Source: Argopecten irradians
Taxonomy: Eukaryota; Mollusca; Bivalvia; Pectinida; Pectinidae
Length of the DNA: 64,000 nucleotides
NCBI RefSeq assembly: GCF_041381155.1
Contig: NC_091145.1
Coordinates: 37,959,882-38,023,881 of the forward strand
Reading direction: 5' to 3'
Below the pieces are notes generated by a model, which made no database searches, had not been told where the DNA came from, and saw only the letters and a list, made by a program, of their open reading frames with translations. Shown here piece after piece: positions 48,181-59,800 of the stretch. How positions within the stretch are numbered: position 1 is the stretch's first letter; each line of letters begins with the position of its first letter. Position numbers and translations under genes: made by a program.

Positions 48181-49068
48181 CTTCTTAAACACCTCCAAAG
48201 TCTACCACTATGGCAATATAAATAGGAAATGTTTGAATGCCCAGGTATTAACAAACTATGAGTTTCATTGTAGCGGTGGTTTTAAAGTAGTTAAGCCAGT
48301 TCCGATTCCTGATTCGGGTTACACTGTAAATGCTTATTGTTATTATATGAATGACGATACACACGGAACCACGACTGCTGCTTTTCTGAGGTTAAACAGC
48401 TTATTCCAAGAACACCTTTGAAGGTGGGCAAATCAGAACACGTGATACATTAAAGTACTACCACGTAACACAGCGCATGCGTGATCGTCATTACGACACC
48501 TCATTTCTCACATCTCCACGTGAAGATGTCCCTATATCACACACATGCTATTCTGCTCGCTGTAACACACAAGTGTTTACAGATATATAGTTATCAGATG
48601 TAATAGCTTTAGAATTTAATTAAAAATATTGAAACTCTCCCCTCTTAAATAACTTTAATGGTCATAACGAGAAATTGAGTGAGAGATTCTAAATTAAAGT
48701 GAATATTATATGTGTATATACATTGTATGTAGTGTATAGTTGTAGAATTTCACGATTTACTGTTAGGCTGCTATGTAAAACCATAACTTTAATGATATTT
48801 GAGATGTATTGATATTTTGATGAATTTGGATGAATCAACATATTAAATGAAATGAAAACCTCCCCTCACGAATACTAGCAACCATACAATAGTTTCCCAA
48901 ATCTGACCTCTCAATAAAAGATCATATACCGATGTTATTCATTTTTTAGGGACGTACCCTTATAAGCAATAAAAATTTACTTTGTTTAATGGCATATTTA
49001 ATTTATTTTCACTCCATCTATTACAATCTGATTAAAATACAGATCCTTATAAACACTCCGCTGAATAG
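48181..49068. other. Upstream region of the microprotein candidate
   Basis: Contains the NRF1-like palindrome, several CACGTG/ACGTGA-type E-box phrases (48440-48530) and then AT-rich DNA. The plus ORF 48065-48421 overlaps the minus ORF and has no features of its own. Confidence 0.35.
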
Positions 49069-49364
49069 AGGATCTGACAGCATCCCATAAGGGGTCATGT
49101 CATGTTCGGATGACCTTCCTACCACGTGCACTTCATATCCAATACATTTTCTACACAATTCTATCTCAAGTGATAACTCCATTGCATCCCAGTATACCTA
49201 TACATTTAGCTTTGTTGTTCCCATTGGGCGAGATGACTTTATACACGAATATAATTTTGACATATTTTTCAAACTATTTCGTCATGATTTTGGACGCAGC
49301 AATTTGATTGGTCATTTTTCAAATGTCACCAGAACGTGATCCTAATGGGATGTTGTCAGATCCT
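49069..49364. mobile_element. 296-bp MITE with AGGATCTGACA inverted ends
   Basis: AGGATCTGACAGCATCCCAT at the left pairs with ATGGGATGTTGTCAGATCCT at the right. The right flank is TTAA when one base is shared, but the left is not, so the target duplication is unresolved. Confidence 0.75.
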
Positions 49365-50170
49365 TAAACGTAGTGATAACAAGAAACTAGTATATTCTAA
49401 TCAGGTTGCTGATTATATATAATTTTGCTGTATATAGCTTGTTATAACAAGTACCAATTCGCATCACCAAGCCGATACCTATGACACATAACGTACCCAC
49501 ACATATGTTACTTCTCACACCCTTAATCCCTTCATCACGATTTATAATCAAACTGTTGAATTTTGTTAACACTATTGCACGATCGCCACACGCATTTACT
49601 TAAATTGCGTCGTACGTTTTGAAGAGTTGTTAATTGGAAAATCCTAATGGTATTACAATGCTTCCATATCCATGATATTTTGTTTGAATTTTGTTCCATA
49701 CAAATGATGAATACTAAGCAAGGTCTACATAAAATGGTCTATTAGTGGCTATTGATATACAGAATAGTGGAAATTATATCATTTATATTGTTTGAAGTAA
49801 AATAAACACATTATATTGAAAAGCCGATAGGGCACACCCGATGAATTGCAACATATTATGTACTTCTAGAATTCCAGGCATTTTCTAGGTCAGAATGACT
49901 TTTAACCTTATCAATTAAATATATTATGCCCTAAAAAATAAATATAATTTGATTTAAGTGTAGTTTTACACTGTATTCTGGCCCCGAAGTAACTCTGATG
50001 GATCAGAGGAATACAAGATGGCGTGTTTAGTATGTAATAATAGCAATAATATTGACAACGACAATCATAATTGAACATTGAACTATATTTGCTCATTGAA
50101 AAAAGCATCTTTTAGAAAATATATCGTCTTTAAACAGAACGTAACATGATTTATTTATTGAAATATGCTT
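49365..50170. other. Intergenic, no feature seen
   Basis: AT-rich; nothing supported. Confidence 0.45.
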
Positions 50171-51032
50171 TTTATGTGATGCTGTACGCCGTTTATGTAA
50201 TGTTGTATGCCGTTTATGTGGTGATGTATGCCGTTTATGTAATGATGTATGCCGTTTATGTGATGATGTGTCCCGTTTATGTGATGATGTATGCCGTTTA
50301 AGTGATGCTGTATGCCGTTTATGTGATGATGTATGCCGTTTATGTAATGATGTATGCCGTTTATGTGATGATGTATGCCGTTTATGTAATGATGTATGCC
50401 GTTGATGTGATGATGTATGCGTTTATGTGATGATATATGCCTTTTATGTGATGATGTATGCCGTTTATGTGATGATGTATGCAGTTTAAATGATGCTGTA
50501 TGTCGTTTATGTAATGCTGTATGCCGTTTATGTAATGCTGTATGCCGTTTATGTAATGATGTATGCCGTTGATGTGATGATGTATGCCGTTGATGTGATG
50601 ATGTATGCCGTTGATGTGATGATGTATGCCGTTGATGTGATGATGTATGCCGTTGATGTGATGATGTATGCCGTTGATGTGATGATGTATGCCGTTTATA
50701 TGATGATGTATGCCGTTTATGTGATGATGTATGCCGTTTATGTGATGATGTATGCAGTTTAAGTGATGCTGTATGCCGTTTATGTAATGCCGTATCCCGT
50801 TTATTTAATGATGTATTCCGTTTATGTGATGATGTATGCCATTTATGTGATGATGGATCCCGTTTATGTGATGATGGATCCCGTTTATGTGACGATGTAT
50901 ACCGTTTATGTGACGATGAATGCCGTTTATGTGATGATGTATGCCGTTTATGTGATGATGTATGCCGTTTATGTGATAATGTATGCCGTTTATGTGATGA
51001 TGAATGCCGTTTATGTAATGATGTACGCCGTT
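50171..51032. repeat. 21-bp minisatellite, about 41 copies
   Basis: GTTTATGTGATGATGTATGCC repeats at 21 bp, with runs of a GTTGATGTG variant at 50555-50690. Because 21 is divisible by three, it leaves open frames (50490-50762 and 50763-51062), reading YAVYVMM/YAVDVMM; these are repeat artefacts. Confidence 0.97.
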
Positions 51033-51409
51033 CTAGTTTTTATGTTATGTATATTTCTATAAATTTCTTCCATTGTGAACCAGTAAGAATTCTGTAAAGC
51101 AATAGGAATAATAGATCTTTTCAGGAACCATACAATCAATGTTTTCATTTTGAACTTTTATAAGATTCACCAAAGACAAAGGAAATACCTTTATGTAAAT
51201 GCATGTTTAATAAAAATTACATAAGTTGCTATAGTATAAAACATAATCATCATCATTCTGACCCCAAATAGGCAAGGAGCAGTTTATGACATTTAACTTT
51301 ATGAAAAAACAACATATTGTGGATTATATACATGCATACTGAAAAGTTAACATGATACACAGTGAAAAGGGAAGCGCCACCACGCCCACTGCTAGTATAC
51401 GATATTATA
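51033..51409. other. Intergenic, no feature seen
   Basis: AT-rich; nothing supported. Confidence 0.45.
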
Positions 51410-52175
51410 CAAATATTTCATGGGTAACTGTGCTCTAGTTCATAATATTTAACCCGAGGTGATGGTAATTAAGAAATGTTATATTGCACGAGGCCAAAGG
51501 CCGAGTGCAATATAACATTTGTTGATTACCATCACCGAGGGGTAAATATTATGAACTAGAGCACAGTAACCCATGAAGTATTTGTTTTATTACATAATCA
51601 ATTAATCACCAGTTTTTTAGTTGATTTTTAATGAATTCCAGAATCACAGATCAAAATTTCCACTACCGTATCGTATGGGAAAACTTCTAATCATATTGAA
51701 GATTGGCGACTAGTCCACGTACTTCATGGCGTAACTCCACTTTTCATTTCGTATTGCATTCTTTTAACTTATTAGACCTGTATACAGCCTTTTAATCCGA
51801 TACATTCGTCGTGTTCGTCCTCTACTTGATAAAACCAACTGTCAAGCACAGAGAGCAACGTCTATGGCGTGCTTGATCCGAGATCTATAAAGCTAGCGCA
51901 AAACTGAGCGTGAACCTTTGTGACGTCATAATAACGTAACTCGCTGCTACGCGCGATTCCTCGGAGGTTTTCTACAAAGGTAGACATTAACGGCGAGGTG
52001 TACCAAAAGCCGTGCAATACAACATCTCGAACCATGCAATATAACGTGTCCATGGTAGCGTACAATATAACTTCGAACTGTGTAATATAACAAAGTTTTA
52101 TTGAACGGTCGGGATAATAGTTGGAAATATTATATTTCCTCATATATAGATTGGTGTAAAAAATTATGTAATAAA
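51410..52175. mobile_element. Foldback-headed non-autonomous element
   Basis: 51410-51584 is a 175-bp near-perfect hairpin with outer arms CATGGGTAACTGTGCTCTAG / CTAGAGCACAGTAACCCATG and centre GCACGAGGCCAAAGGCCGAG. A 13-bp inverted pair, TTTATTACATAAT (51586) and ATTATGTAATAAA (52163), brackets the following 590 bp, which repeats CAATATAAC phrases of the hairpin. ATACAAAT occurs just outside both extremes (51407 and 52175). Boundaries are tentative. Confidence 0.6.
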
Positions 52176-52211
52176 TACAAATGTACAGAGTTAAAGTTAT
52201 GGGATAAATAA

Positions 52212-52357
52212 GTTCCCAAACGCGTGACAGTTGTTTATCATGTTTATCTAAACTCTCGTTAGTTAATTTTAGCTAAAGCTCGTGTCTTTTCAAAATTTGA
52301 AAATTTACTAACTTGAGTTTGATTAACCTGATAAACAACCGTCACTTGTTGGGGAAC
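52212..52357. mobile_element. 146-bp foldback MITE downstream of the GPCR gene
   Basis: GTTCCCAAACGCGTGACAGT and its inverse (GTCACTTGTTGGGGAAC), plus TTGTTTATC / GATAAACAA and ACTCTCGTTAGT / ACTAACTTGAGT, pair over about 50 bp. It lies about 330 bp beyond the stop codon, possibly in the 3' UTR. Confidence 0.75.
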
Positions 52358-52682
52358 CCCTATATCCATATTTGACATACGGTACAAATACCGCATTTTA
52401 ATTAATTTTTTTTGTTATGAAACAGTACAGATAATTTCTTAATGACACTTATATTTCCCATTTCTGTAGATTGTTTTAGAATATCGAAACTTCTCATAAT
52501 ATCGAAAAGAAACATTATAACAATGCAACTTTACATTTACAAGCTTCAATATTGGTACAATCGTCTATCATCCTTATATCAATATAATCTATACATTTCC
52601 GACGTTTGGGTTTGATGTATGTGTCACCTAGCATTCATACGCGTACATATATACATTCATATACGTATCATGGGTGAAAATC

Positions 52683-53816
52683 TCAGTAACTCATAGTGGT
52701 ATCAAAAGTGGAGATACTTTTTGGATTTGTTTTATCAGAGTACTTAATAGACGTTGCTTCAGACGCGGCGGAGGCAGGTAGAGTAAACGGTCTCTCAAAA
52801 ATGAATTCAGCATCCACTTTACCAAGTCCCCCATTTTCCATGCCGGAATCTCGAATATCGTATTTTAAATTCGTGATTCTGTAGAGTTTGGGGACAAACA
52901 CAACCATCAGAATCACAGTTGCGCATGCAATCATTCCAATACAGATGGTTGGTTCTATATAGTCACGCGGCTCCATATAAATGACGATAAGCCAGCCTAT
53001 CCAAACAAATATGATGACCCAGCTAGCGACGAAGATTAAACGGGCCTCGCCCAAATTTTTCTTCTCATTCCTCACGGTTAATGAGTACATTGCACACAAC
53101 AGTATCACAAACATTACATATGACAGATATGTCACAAATTTAAACTTGTCAAAAATGCACGCATATTGCGGAAATACGTCATTTCTGGTGATAACGTATT
53201 CGTCCTCGTACAAAAGCCACTGTAAACCTAGGGCTACCTGTATTCCGGTTATAAATAATATAGCCAGGAACTGATTGACGCTAGAGAGTTCTCCGCCAAG
53301 GCCGATAAGTTTGTACGCTCTGAGCGCCATTAATTTAGAGAGAATTGTCGCAAACAGGAAGGCATACGCTAACCCAGGAACGAATCTCCGACAAGCACAC
53401 ACCCAGTTACTTGGCGTGAATACAAAGGGAACCACAGCCAGGTAGAGGAATATAACGGAGAGTAACATTAGCATCCCGAGACTGATGTACCGTCTGTACA
53501 GGAAGCCTATACACACCTTGTATATCACGTAAAACATAAACATCAGTACAACAAAAGCGCCACCTAGGGACACAATCAGCACCATCACGGCCCATAACAC
53601 CGGGTCGAACTGTCCCGACGTGTCGTAAAATAATGCATCTGAATAAGGGTCAATTTCGTCCTCTCCGTCCGTGTTATTTTCCGACCCGAAGTTAACACAC
53701 ACACAGTTTTGGTAGCACCGTGACTCCGGGACAGATGTGTACGCCATTCCGTTACTGTCGTAAGCCTTGATCCTGGTCATATCGAGGTCCAACATACCCT
53801 CACGCCAAACACCAAC
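52683..53816 (-). other. GPCR exon 7: linker, seven-transmembrane domain and tail
   Basis: This exon begins VGVWREGMLDLD, the final strand typical of a VFT, then a cysteine-poor linker with CYQNCVC in place of the usual cysteine-rich domain. Seven hydrophobic segments follow. Class C marks: CACRRFVPGLAY at TM3 with YACIF in loop 2 (disulfide pair), LSKLMALRAYKL after TM3 where glutamate receptors have TKTNR, and FVPKLYRI ending TM7. The acidic ectodomain linker (NTDGEDEIDPYSD) is probably solvent-exposed. The tail of about 64 residues ends TTMSY, a possible class II PDZ ligand. Confidence 0.88.
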
Positions 53817-56800
53817 CTGAAACAGGCGGAAGAAAACTCTAAGTCAAAATTTGATCAAAGATGTTCAATTTGATTTAACATGCACACCAAAAGTTCTACA
53901 ACAGTAGTATAATGTATACCGAGAGAATTATGACAATGTAAATTAAAGTAGTCTTACCTTTTTGAATCCGCCTGGCTGGAAACTGCTGATGATATATGAT
54001 CCGGAAGAGGAAGCTGCCTTTGGGACATGTATAGAAAAGTTGCCCTGGTATAAGAAGGATAGGTTATCCAGATTATCAATAAGGTTTCCGTCCACACTCT
54101 GCATAGCCGAACATAGTCCTTCTCCTGTCGGACAGAGTCTTAGATATCTCTGATTCAACACGTGCATCATGACGTCAACCCCTAACACCACATTAGAGGC
54201 GCCCAGTAGTATGTTGGATGAGGACAAACATTCGCGCTTACCGCTACGTCTACACAGCTTCCTGTCTCTGATGAATTCTGTGAACCAAGGATTTCCCACC
54301 GTACTGTTCATGGTGTGGACTGGATCTACAAAGTACTGATAATAGTCCTCGTTGATTTTCCCTGCTTTGTCCAACACGACGGTTCCCAGTGGGATCGAAA
54401 CACCTTTAGCGTTTTCCCAGTCCTGGTCGATATCACCAATGACAAGGTTCTTTGTGACTCGTCTTGTCGCGAGCTCTGTTATAAAAAACCTAGCATCTAT
54501 TTCAGCAGCGAGAATAATGACAGTGTTAGCGGGAGATTGGTCTATCATTTCTATTACTTCTATAGCAGATAATACATCATTCATTGCAATGGAATGATTA
54601 AAGGAAACGCATATATTATAATTCTTTGAGTATGTCATGAAAGTCTTCAAAGCTGAAATATGCTTTTCTGATCTTGAATGAATTAATGATACATAGGTCC
54701 AATCTAATTTAACGAGAAATTCTATAATAGCATGAACCGTATCTGAAGGATTTAACATAATGACTTGTCGCGATAAAGGGTCGTTTGATACAGATTCCTC
54801 TGTTCCTAGGGATAATGCTAGTTTTCCTATTTTGTCAACAAGAACCCTTGCCGGCATGGTCATGCTTGGCTCGCCATACAAAATGTAGCTAGAAACCTGA
54901 GCAGGACTTGGAGTCAGCGCAGGATTCTCAGCATTTGCAAAAGCAGTTGAACAAGTTTCGAAATTCATTAAGGTTTTCAGGGCGTCATCAGCGTCTGAAC
55001 ACGAATCAACTACCAATGATCCTACAGTAACATTTGGAAACAGGTATGGGTACCGATTCTTGGCTGTTTTCACGGCAAACAAGAAGGCATCTACGAGCTC
55101 CTCAGTTTCCACAGACACTGTGAGTCCACCACAAGTGAAAGGCGTATTTCCTTTATCGTGTATTGGGAATACGGCGCCGAATACCAAGTCTCCTGGTAAA
55201 TAAAGATGATCACGTGACGTCATCGGAGGAGATGTAGGGCAGACGTTACACTCGGGACACCAGCCACTGCAGTGATGTGGAACAACTAATGGAATTCCAG
55301 ACTGACCATACGTCAACACCGAGTTGTCGTCAATGGCAACAACGCTGTCAACTATCCGGCCAATCTAGGATAAAATAATTGCGTAAAATTAATAAAGCTC
55401 AAGACTTAGTACAGATGTATATATAGACTACAGTTTAGTAAATTCAGTTTAAAGTTGTTAAAGGTGCATGGAATTAGTTATTATATGGTATGAGACTAGA
55501 ATAATACCAAGATTACAAATAAATGATGGCTGGGGTGATAAACTTACCTTTATTCTTTCAATGTTGAAGATATCTTCCAACCGAACATTCAGTATGTCGT
55601 GGGGCAGCTTCAAGACTCCGTCGTCATGGAAACGTAACACATCATCTCCATCCATCACCTCTACTGACATCATGTTGGACTTGATCAGAGACTGTATATC
55701 AGTGTGCTCTCTCCACTCTGGGCAGATTCCAGACTGGAATGGACAAATCTCCTTGTATACCTTGTCTATCGCCTTAACCTGTAAATCTACAGTATGAATG
55801 AGGCGAGTGATCAGTGGAGAGTTTGTCTGTCCCTCAACAGTGATATTATCCTTACACTGTTCCGGATAGAGCATGCTTTCCGACCCACTGTGGTAGTGAC
55901 AATGTCGGTGACTTCCATGATAAATGCCAAACCATGGATTACGATCATGCTTCATTGGTTCAATGTTGATCATGTGGGAATCGAACATGAGGTCAGGTTT
56001 AAGTTTCGGTTGAACAATAACCATTCCAGGGACATCCCTGACTGACTTCTTCGGAAGGCTCCACGGAGCTAGTAGTACATTCATACTGTACGCATTCTTT
56101 GCTACGTCGAGTATTCTTTCGGAATCCTCGGCTATCGTCAACAGAAGAACCGCGTCCGTGTTCCTGGAGAGATTAAACACAGCATCCGTCACATTCATCA
56201 TGTCAGATTGTGTGGAATCAAAGACAACCACTTGTGATACACAGACACCTTTCTGTTTGAACGTCTGTAATGACTTCTGAACGGACCCTATGTCGACCTG
56301 TTTTGAAATGATTACACTGATGTATGTCCAGTTCATCCGGTTCATTAAGGTAAGTAATTCGGAGATATCGTCACTAAACAAGAAATCTCTTAAACCCACA
56401 CCATGCTGTGAAATCGATATAACCGGTTTCTCGGATGTCAATTCCGACCTTTTGCGAAATGGGTTGTCGTTAAACTCCACAAAAGATAATATATCGTCCA
56501 TCTCTACAGTGTTATCATCCGGAAGCATGACCGGACAGCCTAGTGTCTGTTCTATTATATGGTCAATACTCCCACTTACACCACATGAGTCTAACACGAA
56601 CGCGCCCAAATTTATATTTGGTAGAAGATTTAACAAAGGATGTCGAGATTTAACTGTATCCACGGCATACAGGAAGGCCTCTGTGAGTTGCGTGGCCTCC
56701 CAGGACATCGCGCCACAACGATCCCCATTCACGGAGGACTGGTGGAGTGGCACAAACCCGCCAAGGTATATATCTCCCTTCAGGAAGGCCATACTATCTT

Positions 56801-59800
56801 TTTCCCGCTCGGAATGTACGCATGCGTCACAAGAAATGCACTCCTGGTTTTCACAATTTGATTGGTTGATTTTATTTTGGAAGTCCTGCCAAACTGAAGA
56901 TGTGGACCACATGAAGTCATTTTTGAATATCCTTCCCACCTGAAAAAACCCAATAATGGCATTAACGTTACTATCATACCCGTGTACTTGTAAACCGTAA
57001 GGCTAAAAGTTTAATAAAGAATCAGTCATCGTTCTAAATTATTCTTACTGTCTTATATGTCTTAATTCTCAATGAAAAACAGAATAACCGAAAACCTTGA
57101 TCGCAGTAACTTAGTTAGCAACATATTAAAATGATGAACAAAGAGCATTTGTTCATGTTTATAAGAACTCGGTAGATCATTTTAAAGCCAGTGCCTTAAT
57201 GGAATGTTATCACTTATACTCGCCCACATTGATTTAATGAGCTAAATGTGCTTACCTCTGTGAGGTTGTCACTGGCAGCAGACATGAGGAGGACCTCCGT
57301 AGGTTCGTCTACCAGCCACCCCTCCGTCAGCTCGTTTAGATTAAAGGGGAATCCACTACTGGGCTGGTTGATACTAAGGGCAACATAAGGTACGAACTTA
57401 TTACATTTCCGAAAATTAAAGTCTGTGCAATTAAATGCTTCCGCGCGTAGAATGAGTCTTTCAAGATTAAAAAATGCCGTAAACACAGCCATCATGTCAC
57501 GGCCATTCATCCGCGGAGAAAAGTAGGCCTTCACCTCCTCGGAACAGGTTGTCTCCCATGAAGTGGAGTTATGGTAACAGAATGGCAATGACTGGAGATA
57601 TTGTCTGGATATCGGATCTGTCATTGTTTCTATATCATCCAACATGTTCGCCAAGTACGCAATCATGTAGCTTTTTGATGGAAGATTCTCTGTCAGAAAT
57701 ACCACATTATCTAAATCAGTCGCCGAAACTCTGAAAATGTTGAATTCTCCGACAACAATAAACACAGTATCCTTCTTATTTTTCATGACTGACACTAAAT
57801 CACTCAGGTCATGTTTTCCTGTGACGAACACTACCACGACCTTTGACCTCAGACTGTCTATAGAGGAGACGTTGTGGTAGACAGCAGACTCGGTAACACA
57901 TAACTGCTGATCAAGTGCCATCCTCTGGAACAGACGCTGTTCCGCATGCGCGCTCGGGGTGCTAACCGCCAAAGTAGATATCCGTGTCCATCCCTTACTT
58001 CCAAGTACAACAGTTATGGCCTGTTGAAATTTTGAAAATTCAGAAATACATATTAGTAAATTAACTAATGTAACTTTAAAACAATCGGGTATCGTAATAA
58101 GAAATACATATATTCTTTTTTATCATAAACATGAAAAGCACCTTTCATATGACTACACAGAACAATCAATGGTTTGTGTTTGAAGTGTTGAATATACAAA
58201 AGCATTTACACAACTATGCCTTTTCAGGAAAATGTTCTGATATGTACAACCTTGTAAGATGATCTGATACGAATTTATCATTGTATGAGTATGACTGCGC
58301 GATTACAGTCTGTCCGTCTGTCCGTAGGGAATACATTCAGATGAAGGATCGTTATAGACAATCGTTAATCTGATAAACATCAACAGAATAACAAACTGTT
58401 GATGGTATTTGAAACATTTTCTTTATTTTTTCGTGACCGCCACATGATAACCACTTTTATAGGAAGTTGTTGTAAACCACTATAGTACCTTTCATTTCTG
58501 TAGCTGTATTTGTAGTTTGAAACTTAAAACATAAAGCATTTGACTTAAGATGAACTATTGGTTACAAACTGTATTTAATGTTTGGAAGTATTACAGGTAT
58601 TTTTCTATTGTTTCATTTTATTTATTACCTGTATCTTCCACGGTGATAATGTAGCGATATCGAGGACTGTTTCATAACCTTTAGATATATGTTCATCCAC
58701 TGAAATCTTAGCATGAAGCATTCCGAAGGGTTCTGCCAGGCTTGAGATAGTGTTCCGAACGTCTTTAGATGTGTAACTTATTATGCCTGGAGCGGAAAAA
58801 ACTAGAGCAGTTCTAATAAAGCTGCATGTATAAGGCAGATACGTTTGTCTCAACAAAATTCTATTTTAAGTCATGACTGAAAAGTTTCGTAGGAATTACA
58901 TTTGTCATTTGATATGATATTTTCTAGGAAGAATGTGCGTCTAAGCAGTACGTGCACCGTCATGATATTCTACGTAACATACATTCCATATACATGTTAA
59001 TCACCGACTGTAGCGACAGTGACTCATCTATATAGCCTCGTAAACGACAGTGACAGACCTCTTCTCCCTAATTAATACAGGCCATGCACTCTGATTTATT
59101 CCAAGGTGTTGGTCACGTTCTCAGGTGTCCGAATTATTGCTTTGTCTTATGGTGCAATAGTGTTATCAGAACAACAGGGCTATGAGTTTTCTAGTGACAT
59201 ATTCATGTCTTTTTCATAATCCATACATTTATGAAAACAATTATATTTTAAACAATTATGATGTTGACTAGTTCAGCCTATACACGATTTAGTAGTACAT
59301 CTACATTTGTATTTGAAGTAAAACATATTTTCGATAGTATAAGGAGTGCTCAGGCGCACCGTGACAAAAGCCATTGCGTTGATCTTCTATAGAGGTTGTC
59401 AAAATAAAAATAGTTTGTCAGAAGTAATTGTTTTCAATTGTTAGTCGAACATTTTTCATATTGTTATATATAATGACAACAAATTAAACAAATGAATTGA
59501 TTAAAAACTATGCACTGTAGTCATTGCTCTCTAATTACTTGTGCCCATTGAGACGCACCTGCCAGACTGGTGTTTCTGCCACACTGGGAAGGGTTGAGGT
59601 ACCGACTGATGACCTGGATAGCCCGGGACTGCTGTCCACATAGATCATACACTAGCAGGCCTGAAAATCATTACCAAAATAAGACATTAGCTGTGGTTTT
59701 TTCCTATTTTACGTCCGCGAAGATGAACAATAAACAAACATTTCTTCAGGAACTTAGCAATAAAAGATATGTACAACGTTGCCTCCTACTTTGAAGAATG

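Noticed and set aside
48065..48421. 118-codon plus-strand ORF
   Set aside because: It overlaps the minus microprotein ORF; it has no hydrophobic or domain pattern and looks like the shadow of the opposite frame plus non-coding DNA.
50490..51062. Two adjacent ORFs reading YAVYVMM repeats, resembling a repetitive secreted protein
   Set aside because: The 21-bp unit is divisible by three and lacks stops, so long frames are expected by chance; no signal peptide or flanking exon is seen.
56290..56943. 217-codon ORF on the plus strand
   Set aside because: It is antisense to GPCR exon 5, whose minus frame has clear domain motifs and splice borders.
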